A stretch of 64,000 nucleotides of DNA from Morella rubra. Its lineage: Eukaryota > Streptophyta > Magnoliopsida > Fagales > Myricaceae. The stretch is from NCBI GenBank assembly GCA_003952965.2, contig CM025851.1:30590664-30654663 (forward strand). Direction: 5' to 3'. The notes under the pieces were generated by a model. It did no database searches and was not told the DNA's origin. It saw nothing but the letters and a program-made list of their open reading frames with translations. Positions 47,750-59,403 of the stretch are shown here, piece after piece (positions within the stretch are counted from its first letter, which is position 1; each line of letters begins with the position of its first letter). Made by a program: the position numbers and the translations under genes.

Positions 47750-50080
47750 TGTAATAGCCTAGACCGTCAAGATCTCAAGTGTTGTCTTATAATAACAGAC
47801 GCTGCTATAAAACTGAGGTTATAGCCAGTGGGAGAATCGTTAAAAAAGCACGATACTAAGCAAAACACGATTAGAACCTTTTATTCATACCGAAGTATAA
47901 TAAAAGAGAACCAATTTTTTATAATGTACATACTACAAAATTACATAACAAAAGAACTAAAGACTAAGAAAGCATAAAACTGGAGCACTCTAATTCCCAT
48001 GAGTCACTGAAGTCTGATATGTTGACATAGTTATCAAAGTTTGGGGTAATCCACCTTTGACCCCGGCCTTCTATCAGAACGTCTAACTCTTTGGTGACAT
48101 GAACACTAACTCCAAAATTATCCACTAAGTTCAGTAAAAGAACACACCTAAAGACAGAATATACAAGCTAAAGATGAGAGTGTACAGTGGGAGAAATAAT
48201 AGACGAGCCAAGGAGAGCCATACAGTCTAATCCCTGCACTGACGCAGGGATATCGCATCTGATCGTCCACCCATAGTTATCATCCAATCTATCAGAACGT
48301 CTAACTCATTGGTGACATGAACACGAAATGTTAACTCCAAAATTATTTGTCCATGGCCTATGGCCTTTATGAACTCACCTAAATACACTTCAGACATCTA
48401 CTAAAAGAATTTAACAAACAACAGTGAGTCCAAATAACTTAGTAAAGCTAATGGTTAGTACAACAGAATAGCCGATACAAGAAAAAGATATTAAAGAAAC
48501 CCGTTCATCAATAAAATCTCAAAACTGAAGAGGAAAGTAAATGAAAATACTCAATTCTTTAAAATGATCTTTTCAATTTTCAACTACCACTCCTCTCACT
48601 CTCAGAGTGAATCATTGGCCACCTCCGTATCTTTGCAGCAATACTCTCAGAGTACAATACCTCACTCCCTATCCTAACAAAGGATTTTTCCGTGTATGGA
48701 GCGGCCAAAATGCCATAACAAGTGGTAAACATCCTCTTGTGCATAGTACTATCACGTCTTCACATGTACGTTAAGTATGCATGTATCATGTCAACACCCA
48801 CACATCTCTTTCATAATATGTGACACCTTAACCATACTTGAACCTCACAACATCACTTTCCAAAGTACAAGATTAAGTACGCATGTCTCATGTAAATGCC
48901 TATACATCTCATTCAAGATGTGCAACACCTTGACCCTTCCTTTGGAAAGCATAGAAACATGATAAAATATTATCCAAAAAAAAAGTGTTGTGAAGGAAGA
49001 AAAACACCTTGATTTCTCAGTTAACAACCGGCTTAATCTCCACGTATAAAACACTAATTTTGACATAAAGAGTTTTGAAATCATAAGGAATATTCAAAAA
49101 AATATGTTCAAGCTTTGAAAAACATCTTTTGGGAAATTTTTTGAAAAGAAACGGATTAAAGTTGAAAAACAACTTCGAAAACGAATTGAACTTTAAAAAT
49201 GATACTATTTCGAAAAGACGAGCTTGTTCTTCATCAAGAACACGAAGAACAACAAGAATCTGAAAAACGCTAACAACATCAATAGATGGTAGTATAGTTG
49301 AAAAACACAAGAGATTCCCAAATCATCTTGAAAACTTTTGAATCGAAATCAAAAATAACCAATTAAACTTTACCTCTAATTGAGCCCGATCTTCACTAAT
49401 CTTTTTCTTCCTTTTCCTTCCTTTTCCTTCCTACTTCACTTCACTCTTGATCTGAAGCTTAACTCACAAATTTCAGATGTAGTGGTGTAAGCTAATATGG
49501 ACGGATCTCCCCTTATTTATAGGCAAATGCGGCCCGTCACAAATCGATAAGTGTCTTACTAGCTATGGTGAGTCAAAAAGCTATGTTGACCACACGTTGG
49601 TGACTCGCCATAGCTATAGGGTGAATTGCTAAATTTTGCTAATTTCTTCACTAATCCACCAATGATCACTAAACAACCTACTTGCTTCCTTAAAATCTCC
49701 TAGTTGCTTCCGAAAAATAAAAAGTCTTCAAATTTGAATAATAATCTTGTGGATGATCTCCCAACATATTAAAAGAATAAAAATCATGTGGTTCGATTTT
49801 CAATAAAAACCCGTCCTAGTAGCTTAAAAAATTAAATTGATCTAATACGTGCTCCTCAACATCCTGAATAAAAAGTCAATTACGTGCGAACTCCAAATCT
49901 CACTTAATCATGTCCTAATCAAAGTTTTGCTCCAAATCTCACTTAATCATGTCTTAATCTCCAAATCATCACTAAATCAATATACTTATTCACTAAGTAT
50001 CCCCTAAGGCGCTACTAATCCCAAACATGATATCATAGACAATATGCATGTTATGTTAAACAAAAGCTCAAGGTATGGCA
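47750..50080 (-). mobile_element. Solo Tekay-like LTR (family T1, copy 3)
   Basis: On the minus strand it starts TGCCATACCTTGAGC and ends GGTCTAGGCTATTACA. The 5-bp duplication CAATA is at 47745-47749 and 50081-50085. It is 2331 bp and similar to copies 1 and 2. It includes a partly duplicated version of the small-frame region at about 48000-48400 (MSEVYLGEF, FRVHVTNELDVLI). Confidence 0.88.
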
Positions 50081-50085
50081 CAATA

Positions 50086-51540
50086 TTACAAATGTAGTCT
50101 ACGACTATTTAAAATATCAATCAATCATAACCAATTTCATAGAAATACATATAATATCCCAATATAAAGTCATATGAATATAATAATGATTGTAATTATC
50201 AAAGAAACTTGAAACATGTGAAACCCGAATGCCCATAATAACATTAAACAAAAATCTTCATCACAATCAAGCCAACTAATCCAAACAATATGATTATCAA
50301 CTAATCTTTTTAAAATATGATAAATCCTAACAAGATTCATACAAGATTTTAAGAGATTCAACATATTCTTGAAAAGGGAAAATTTCTTAAACCCTAGATT
50401 TTGAAATCTTAGAAAATCTCTTGAAATAATGAATCATAGTTTAAGAAATTCATAGGTTATTCTAAGAATCAGATGGGTAACAAAGCCCATACAAATTTGT
50501 AGCTTAAATATGATAAATGACAAAAATCCAACCAACATTCATTCGATACCCACCATGTGGGACCACAAAGCCACATGGCCACCAAACATTTCAATTAATC
50601 TTTAAAGAAAAGAAAAAAGATAGTAATCATACCTTTTTCTTGACTTTGTGGGAGATTAAACTAAGATTGTTATTTGATATTTGAAATGTCTTCTTTAAAT
50701 TTGAAATTTGAGTTTAACTCATTTAAAATAGTTGAATTTTTATCTTTGACCTAATCAAACTTTTTTAAATGACTTTGCTTATCGAGTTGTCGAACTTACT
50801 CGCTATTATTTTCTTTATTTTCAGATGTTGATTAGGAGTGTGTTGATAGTCAGGATTAAATGGCACGTGGGCGGGTAGCTAAGAGATTATTTGAATCAAT
50901 GTTTGACTCTAGTATTAGTCTAATCATGTTTAGATTTGTCTTTATGTTCTGAAAGAGTTTTTAAGTTTTATTAAGAGAGATTTATTGAAATTTTTAAATA
51001 AAGTTTATTCCGCATTTTTTTTAGATATGTTTTTAAATAAAAATTCTTATTGTTTCATGTTAGTAAGTCACCTTCTAGGCTTTGAGGTTTGGGACTTGAT
51101 AGATTGTCTTCACAAAAGTCCAAAAGATTCAACTTTGGTGAGATGTGGCGCCAGGAGAGGCTGTGTGTGTATTGATGAGAGGAGAGAGAATGTTAGGTTA
51201 AAAGTAAAGTGGGTAAGTGAATAAGTGGGTTTTTACAGAAACACGCGCTAGTCTTTTTATTTAAAAGTAAAAAAACCATGTGTTCTAAAAACAGCCTAGC
51301 GCGCCTTTTATGATATGCGCACTAATACTTATCCACCATTGATGCTAGAAACATAAACTGAATAGCAACTACATGCGAACTTAAAATATAGAAAAATCAT
51401 AGACAAAAATTATTTTGCTGGAATTTTGAAAAAATCGTAAAAAATTCTTGAAATTCTCAAAATATTATTTAAGAGCATTTTAGACTTACTAAATGACATA
51501 ATGACATATGAATGCTCAAAAACTAATTAACTGACCAAAT
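50086..51540. mobile_element. Non-coding retroelement DNA with a possible LTR fragment
   Basis: Mostly AT-rich sequence between pol and the envelope-like region of the SIRE-like element. Around 50780-50880 a plus-strand arrangement like that of the Tekay-like LTRs appears: a loose hairpin 'gagttgtcgaacttactc', then 'ttctttattttcag' and an ATG with VLIVRIKWHV. It may be a fourth, diverged LTR fragment. Confidence 0.35.
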
Positions 51541-54500
51541 TTTTATGTAATTTGATAAGCACCAATAGCTTGTCTTAAAAATTCAAACCTAAATGTTTCA
51601 AGAGATTTTGTAAAAAGGTCAGCCAATTGATTTTCTGTTGACACATGTTCAATTTAAATAATTTGACTTTCAACAAAATCACATATAAAATGATGTCTTA
51701 TATCAATATGCTTAGTACGTGAATGTTGAACTGTGTTTTTTGAAATGTTTATAGCACTGGTATTATCACAGTATACATGCATAGACTTCTGATGTAAACC
51801 ATAATCATACAACATTTGTTTCATCCATAGGAGTTATGTACAACAACTATCCATAGCAATATACTCTGTCTAAACAGTGGAAAGAGAAATAAAGTCTTAC
51901 TTCTTACTAAGCCAAGCTACTAAATTCAAACCAAATAAAAGCAACCACCATAACTGTTTTTCCTGTCATCTGAGTTTCCTGCCCAGTCTACATCAGTATA
52001 TCCTACCAAATGAGTATTAGAATCTATGGAATACCAATAACATAGTTTACAGTACCTTTTACATATCGTATGATTTTCTTTACTACTTCCAGATGAGTCT
52101 CTTTGGGATTTGCTTGAAACTTTGCACATATCTCTACACTAAAAAACAAGTCTGGCCTACTGACAATTAGATACAATAAACTATCAATCATACTACGATC
52201 CATGGTATGTTCTACACATTTATCAGATGAATCAATATGAAGTTTAACTAAAGTGTTCATAGGAACTTTTGTGTGCTTTTTGTTGTCTAAACCAAATCTT
52301 TTTGCAAGATTTTTTGCATACTTTGATTGAGAAATAAACAAACCATCTTTGCTTTGTTTAATTTTCAAACCAAGAAATAATAAAGTTCTCCAACCATACT
52401 CATCTCAAACTCATTTTTCATGCATTCAGCAAATTTTAAGGCAAGCAATTCCATAGGAGAACCAAACACAATATCATCAACATAGATTTGTGTAATGATG
52501 ATGTTATTATCAACTTTCTTAATAAACAGTGTATGATCAGCACCTTCTTTTGTGAAACCATTTTCCAGAAAATATGAAGTCAACCTATTATACTAGCTCT
52601 AGGAGCTTGTTTTAGCCCATATAATGATTTCTTCAATTTAAAGACATGATTAGGAAACTTTGGGTCAAGAAACCTTTGGGTTGTTCTACAAAAACTTCTT
52701 CTTGTAAAATACCATTTAAAAACACACTCTTTACATCCATTTGGTGTAGTTTAAACCCTATGGAGCAAGATATAGCTAATAGAATTCTAATAGACTCTAA
52801 TCTAGCTACTAGTGCAAATGTTTCATTAAAATCAGTGCCTTCGACTTGTGTATAGCCTTGAGCTACAAGTTAGCTTTGTTTCTAACCACAACACCATTTT
52901 CATCTGATTTGTTCTTGTATATACATTTTGTACCTATGATGTTAGAATTAGTAGGTCTTGGAATTAAAAACCAAACATCATTTCTAATATTCATGCATTG
53001 CATTAATCCAAAATTCATCTTTTAAAGTTTCATCAACATTCTTAGGTTCATATAAAGAAACATAACATGAGTAAGAAATCTAGTTTAGAACTCTACCTCT
53101 TAGTCTTATACCTTTTTTATCTTACCAATAACATTATGTTCGGGATGATTCTTCTTCACATATGAGGTAGGTTCTTCGTCTTTATCATAATCTAATGGTT
53201 TATTTTCTTCAGACTCTATGTCAACTGGAACTCCTCTTTCTTCTATGAAATTTAGTGTTCAGTAACTTCAGATTCATCTTTAACCTAAATATCTGGTTTC
53301 TCAACAAAATTCTCAGTATCCTCCAGGTTAATAGAAGAATCCAAATCATCATCTATTTTAACATTGATAGATTCAAAATAGGTAAGGTACGCAGATTGTA
53401 TCCTCAGTAGGCTCTACTTGATGATGAATATCCTAAAAATATCCCTTCATCACCTCTAAAATCAAACTTACCCAAATTTTCTCTATCACGTAAGATATAG
53501 CATTTACTTCCAAATACTCTAAAATACTTGACCGTAGGCCTTTTTCCTTTCCATAACTCATAAGGAGTTTTCTTTGGTTTAGGTCTAAGGTACACACATT
53601 AAATAAAATGTAGTATTTACCCTAAAACTTGTTAGCAATACCTTTACCATGTAGCATAACCTGAGCCATTTCTTGGAGCACCTTGTTCTTCCTCTCAACA
53701 ACTCCATTCTGTTAAGATGTTACTACAGCAGAAAATTTTGGTGTATCCCCTCATCAAGACAATAAGCTTGAAAGCTAGAGTTGTCAAATTCCTTCCCATG
53801 GTCACTTCGGATTCTTCAGATTCTGCAGCCTTGTTTCTTTTGCTATCGTATGCTCAAGCTTTTAAACTTCTCAAAAGGTTTAGACTTTTCCCTCAAAAGT
53901 ACAATCCAAGTGAACCTGGAAAAATCATCTGCAACAAATATGTATTTTTTACCACCTAGGCTTTCAGTCCTTGTTGGCCCCATTAAATCCATGTATAAAA
54001 TTTCTAAATATTTAGTAGTTAGAACATTAGTGGTCTTTTTATGTGATGATCTAATTTGTTTACCTAGTTGACAAGGTCCACATACTTTGTTAGCAACCTT
54101 ATCTAGTTTAGGAATATCATCAACTAGATTAGGAATGTTAGCTAAGTTACGATAATTTATGTGACCCCACCTTTAGTGCCAAAGATGAGATAAATCAACT
54201 TTAGTTCTATTACAAGGTAAACTATCATCTAGGATTAAATCATAGAAATTATCAAATGTGCGTGTGCCACTAAAAGCATATTTTCCTTTTGAATTAATCA
54301 TAGAACATTTATTTTTAATAAACTGAACATTAAATCCTAAATCACAAATCTTACTAATACTAAGCAGATTAGATTTTAATCCTTGAACATATAGTACATC
54401 ATCAAAATTTAAACTACGAGGAAGAGATATAGATCCTTCACCAAGAATCTCAGATTTTACTTCCATCACTGAAAGTTACAACTCCTCCTTTGATGTCCTT

Positions 54501-55411
54501 TAGAGTTGTAAACAAACTTTTGTCTCCACATATATGTTTAGAACAACTGCTGTCAAGGTACCAAATGAAATTGTTCTTTGCCTTTAAGGCAATATGTGCT
54601 AAAAAACAGAAGTTAGTTTCTTTCTTTCTCCAATTCAACTTTTGGTCAACCGAAATATTTAACTTCTGATTAATAAGTTGAATTTGCTGAGATAGAACAC
54701 TCACTTGCAACATCAAAGTTCAGATTTTGAAAAATCATTTGTGAATATAGAAATATGTCTATTTCTATTTCTTACAAGATCAAAACACATAGGTTTAGTA
54801 TGACCAACTTTACCACAATGATAACAAGTAGGTACAAATCCGGAAACCTTAGAATTAATAGAAATAGGAGGTTTAGAAGTAACTATCTGATTTACCTCAT
54901 TCAAACCTGTGGGTATAGTAGGATTCTTTTAAATGACTGGTACAAACACAACTTTCTTAGAAGAAGTAGGGGCTGATGCATTATTCTTAAACTCCAATCC
55001 TCTTTTATCACCATCCGAATGTCCAATGCTTAACATCTTGTCTAGTTCGCCGGTTCCACTTGAGAAATTCTACAGCTATACATTTGCTCGGTCCAGCTCC
55101 TTTGTTAACTTTATAACACACTCTTCAAGAGAGGCATTCATATAAATAAGCTCTTGAACCATAGAATTTTCTCTCTAGTAATTTTTCAGCTAACTCATCT
55201 CTCTCTTTTTCAACAAGATTGATTTTCTTAAGAGTCATACAATTCTCCTTCTTTACTTTAATACTCTCTTCATACAACTCTTGATAAACTTCCTTTAAAC
55301 ATTAAAGTTTATCTGCAACTTTAGTGATAGTTTCTTTTGCATCATCAAAATCAACAAACGCATTAGTTTTAACCGAAGTTGTAAATGCAACAAGGTTTAT
55401 CTTATTATTAT
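51541..55411 (-). mobile_element. Copia pol region (RNase H, RT, integrase, protease, zinc knuckle)
   Basis: Minus-strand segments in the expected gene order. RNase H: GYTDVDWAGNSDDRKNSYGG near 51960-52020. RT: KYAKNLAKRFGLDN and YVDDIVFGSPMELL at 52024-52583. Integrase C-terminal part at 53404-53595. Pre-integrase LLSISKICDLGFNVQF at 54173-54469. Protease WYLDSSCSKHICG at 54450-54716. Zinc knuckle at 54713-54904. Part of the SIRE-like fossil. Broken in many places. Confidence 0.85.
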
Positions 55412-56026
55412 GGGAAAATTACATGGAGCACACTAGGTTTTAGCTCAATATCAAAAGCCTTACTGGGTTTTAAAAAAAATCTCAAAGCCCACTAGGGTTT
55501 CTCATTTTGGTATGAAAACTAACTTAAGCCAACTTCGTTACTAGAGATAACAGAGCCCAGTCCACTTAAGTTAAATGCCAGGGCTAAAACCAATCGCTGG
55601 TTGCCACATGTTTAAAATTTCTTGTCTGCTTCATTCGGTCTCTCGTCTGTCATGTCGTATGCCATGTGATACAAAAACTAACTTTGACATGGCATGCATC
55701 GTGACAGACGGGAAACCCAATGGAGCAGACAAAGAATTTTAAACACATGGTAGCCAGTGATTAGTTTTAGCCCATACATTTAGCTATGGCAGACAAGAGA
55801 CTGAATGGAGCAGACAAGGAATTTTAAACACGTGGCAGCCAACGATTGATTTTAGCCCTGACATTTAACTTAAGTGAACTGGGCTCCGTTATCTCCAGTA
55901 ACAGAGTTGGCTTGAGTTAGTTTTCATACAAAATGAGAAACCTAGTGGGCTTTGAGATTTTTTTTTAAAACCTAGTGAGGCTTTTGATATAGGGCTAAAA
56001 CCCAGTGAGGTCTGTGTAATTTTCCC
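55412..56026. mobile_element. MULE-type foldback MITE, family 2 (copy 2)
   Basis: It runs GGGAAAATTACA ... TGTAATTTTCCC, 615 bp, with the perfect 9-bp duplication TATTATTAT at 55403-55411 and 56027-56035. Inserted in the gag region of the SIRE-like fossil. The perfect duplication confirms the Mutator-type assignment of this family. Confidence 0.92.
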
Positions 56027-56035
56027 TATTATTAT

Positions 56036-57000
56036 TAAAGTCGTCATGGTCTGAGGAGGTTGACTGTAAATTAGAATATGAGAAAGATGTCTTCATAGCA
56101 TTCTTTCCCTTCGATTTTAAATAGGTAGGACATTCAGCCTTAAAGTGCCAAATCCTTTGCACCCGTGACATTGTAGTCCTTGCTCTGGTTTCTTTCTAAA
56201 CTCTCTTTTCTCTAGTTTATTCTTCTGGTCATCATTTTTCTAGTTTGGTCTACCACTTTTCTGGTTTTTCCAATTTCTACTCTTCTTAAACTGAAATGCT
56301 TTTTTGAACTTCTTGACGAATAACGCCATGTCAGCTTCATCAAACAACTCGTCATCTAAATCTGAATTTGAATCCATTACCTTCAGTGCAATAGATTTTC
56401 TTTTTTTCTAGTTGTAGCAAACGTTAGTTCATATGTTTGAAGAGAACCGACCAACTCATTAGTATCCAAATCTTTATTTTCTTCAATAGTAGTCACTTTG
56501 GGTCTAAATCTATCAGGTAATGATCTTAGAATCTTTCGGACCACCTTTGAATCAGGGATTCTTTCACCCAAACTAAAGCTTGAATTGACTAAGCATGTGA
56601 ATTTTTTGTAGAAATCATTGAAGCACTCATCTTCTTTCATTTTCAGTTCTTCAAAACCTTGAAATATTCATCTACAACTTAGAATCTCGCACAACCTTTG
56701 TTCCTTCATGAGTCAACTTCAAAGTATCTCAAGCTTCTTTCGAAACTTCACAATTTGAAATTCTGATGAACTCTTCAAGGGACACACTCATAAAGATTGC
56801 ATTTGTCCCTTGCTATTCCAACTAGCTGTTTTCCTTTCCATAGTCATTGACTAGGTTCTTTATCAATGACTTCCTCATTGATGGTAAAGTCTAGCTTTTT
56901 CCAACCATCACAAAGTGTTGTCCATCAAAATATGATGGAATATTAAGAGATTGACTCTTGTCCATGGTGGAATATTTTGAGTTTAAGGAGTTGAAGTCTA
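56036..57000 (-). mobile_element. Copia gag of the SIRE-like element
   Basis: The minus strand reads MDKSQSLNIPSYFDG near 56965-56920. Further on are MKEDECFNDFYKKFTCLVNS, LRSLPDRFRPKVTTIEE and DTNELVGSLQTYE (56640-56383), the classical Copia gag (UBN2-type) pattern. Fossil. Confidence 0.8.
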
Positions 57001-57310
57001 CTATAATACCAATTGATGAGCAAATGCAGCATAGAAGGTTTTGATGACACTCTTTGATTGTTGTTCATGAATAAAGTGACAATCAATGTTAACATGCTTA
57101 GTGCGAGCATGATGGACATGATTTGCAGCAAAAGAAAAAGCAGCCTTACTATCACAATATAAAGAGACAGAGGAAGGATGAGATGCGTAAGTCATGAAGG
57201 ATTTGAAAAAGCCATGTGACTTCCACAACTGGTAGAAGTGAGAGCTCGATACTCTGCTTCAGCAGAGCTGAGAGACACTATGGAATATTTTAGTATTGTG
57301 CAAAGGGCAG
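57001..57310 (-). mobile_element. Copia RNase H fragment from another element
   Basis: On the minus strand, SLSSAEAEYRALTSTSC is followed by SLYCDSKAAFSFAANHVHHA and RTKHVNIDCHFI. This is the end of a Copia RNase H. It abuts the start of the SIRE-like element where its 5' LTR should be, so a recombination or deletion joined the two. Confidence 0.8.
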
Positions 57311-59200
57311 TATTACGCCAAAGCAATAGATCAAATTTAATCTATCAATTACCTTGGGTAGTTATACCTGCAAGTATACAAAAGTCTGTAGTACTGAGCG
57401 AAGTCGAATCCACAAGGATTGAATTATGTGATAAAGAACCATAAATAAAATAATTAAACAAAAATAAAAGGAATTATTTTGTTGATGGTTAGCTTTGATT
57501 TTTGATTACACTTAAATAAACAGAAACTAATGAATAAAAATAATAAAGAAAAATGATTAGTGTTTCAAGGATTTATTTAATAACTCGTGATGCTTTGATC
57601 ATTATACTCAATTGAATGAGAATGGTGATTTTTTTCAGCCGAAAAATCTAACAATAAGACTGCAAAGATATTCATATAATAAAATTATGAATAATAAATA
57701 GTTTGACGATAAAGCTCTAATTTCACTTCACATAAATTCTTAAAGCGTTCAATGTATCAAAAAATCCCAACGAATCAATAGGAACGTATAGATGAGAAAT
57801 TAATCTAATAATATATATCAATTCAATTAAACCGAAATCACTTTATTACCTCATCAATGATCAAAATCACACTACAAACTACTAAAATTTACGTTTAACC
57901 TCAGCGAGAGAGTTCTAGCCTAACATCTTCATAATGAAAGCTATGAATTATAGAGAAAAACGTCTCACTAAAAAAAACAACAAAAGTGTAAAAAGTTTCT
58001 CAATGTTGCATACCCATCCTTTTTTAAGCTCTTCCTCTTCGAAAGCATTGTTCACCCTTTATCTGTGCGAAACTCGAAATCTTCGTGAAATCAAAAAAAT
58101 TGTAGACAACGCAACGAGCTCTCCAATGCTATAAATGTCGCATTGTTTGGATAATTAATGAATTCGTTATGAATTGTTCTGCTAAATACGTTTAGATACA
58201 TGCCCCTCTATTTAGATTTTAAATTGCTTCATTGAGTTCAAATGTTGTTTCTCTCCATGCAATCCCACGAAATTAGACTGAACAAGAGTTCTACAAGCTC
58301 TCATCTTCATTAATTGAATAAGACTGAGTGATTAAAATCACTTGTCTTTCAATTTAATTACGATTCCTACATAAAGATAAAAATATATATGTATTAGAAC
58401 TCTTTTTCCAATAAAACACATCGGTCGAATTTGATTAAGCCTCAAATGCTAGTTTCATGATTCAACTAAAATGAGCATAAAGTGTCTCTAATAATAATGT
58501 AAATTGTCCCACAATGAACATTTATCAGGTAGGATTGAGAATCAGGATCCAAGTCCTACACTAAAGTCCACCTATTGTGTCTATCTTTTTTTCAAATTAC
58601 ATAATGCAATTTCAGCAAGAAATTTCAAAGGATCTCAATCCTGAGAATGACTATCCTCTGCTACGTTCATTCCAATAGAGACACAGAAAGAGGGCCGAAC
58701 TCATGAAGCTCTGCCATATATGCATTCAAAACTAAGAGAAGGGAGAATGCTTGAAGATCGGGCTCGATGATTTGGCAAGCAAGAGTAACGAATTAAATAA
58801 CGCTAAAAACATATATATACACGTACCTCTCTTTGAAAAGATAGTCCTCAGAAGTTTTTTTTTTCTAAAAAAAGCATAAATATTCTTAGCTTCCTGTACA
58901 AAAAGAAAGATTAATTCTCTATTTCACAGTATAGACTAATTTTCTATTTTACTGTATTACTTAATAGTGAAGAAAATTGTATAGATTATAAAGCACTTGC
59001 GTTGCTTGAAAAATATTCCAAGTTGAGAGGAGCTGATAATAGGGTATTGATATCAGATATGTAAGGTAAGGTTGCAGACCGTTGGAGAGGTGAGAGATTT
59101 GCATGCTGACATTCCTTTTGATGGGGGATATAGTGTGATGGCTGAGTTGGCATATTTGTGTGCTTAACTTTCCTTGTCTTTTTCCCATTGGATCCGCAGG
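57311..59200. other. No gene recognised; probable retroelement leader debris
   Basis: AT-rich. The part 57340-57430 ('tgcaagtatacaaaagtctg', 'cgaatccacaaggattgaat') resembles sequence common in plant retroelement non-coding regions. The rest to CRD1 shows no coding signal. The far end (58980-59200) may be intergenic DNA downstream of CRD1. Confidence 0.3.
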
Positions 59201-59403
59201 TACTTTTCATCCTGGATTAGTCCCTAAAGAATTTAACATTCTGTAATTTGTCCTTTCCATCATCTAGGACGGCAGCTGACCGGATGATTTCATTAGGAGA
59301 GATAGAGGGCATCCTCTCCATCTTGGTTTCCTTTTAACTTAAGTCAGGTCTTTACACTTCTAATAGAATTTGAGGAATTGCAACTAACAAGTTGAGATGA
59401 AAC

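Larger units (their letters stand above)
37471..57010 (-). mobile_element. Large SIRE-like Copia fossil with nested insertions
   Basis: Read on the minus strand. A primer-binding-site-like 'ttggtattatag' lies near 57002. Then come gag (56990-56027), a zinc knuckle (CYHCGKVGHTKPMC, about 54810-54860), protease-like WYLDSSCSKHICG, integrase (YELWKGKRPTVKYFRVFGSK), reverse transcriptase (YVDDIVFGS) and RNase H. An envelope-like frame (46480-45030), a polypurine tract (40113-40124) and a 3' LTR (40112-37471) follow. Order and style fit the SIRE/Maximus lineage. The element is broken in many places, lacks its 5' LTR, and has been entered by at least five other elements (listed separately). Removing them leaves about 10 kb, the usual size. 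Confidence 0.75.
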
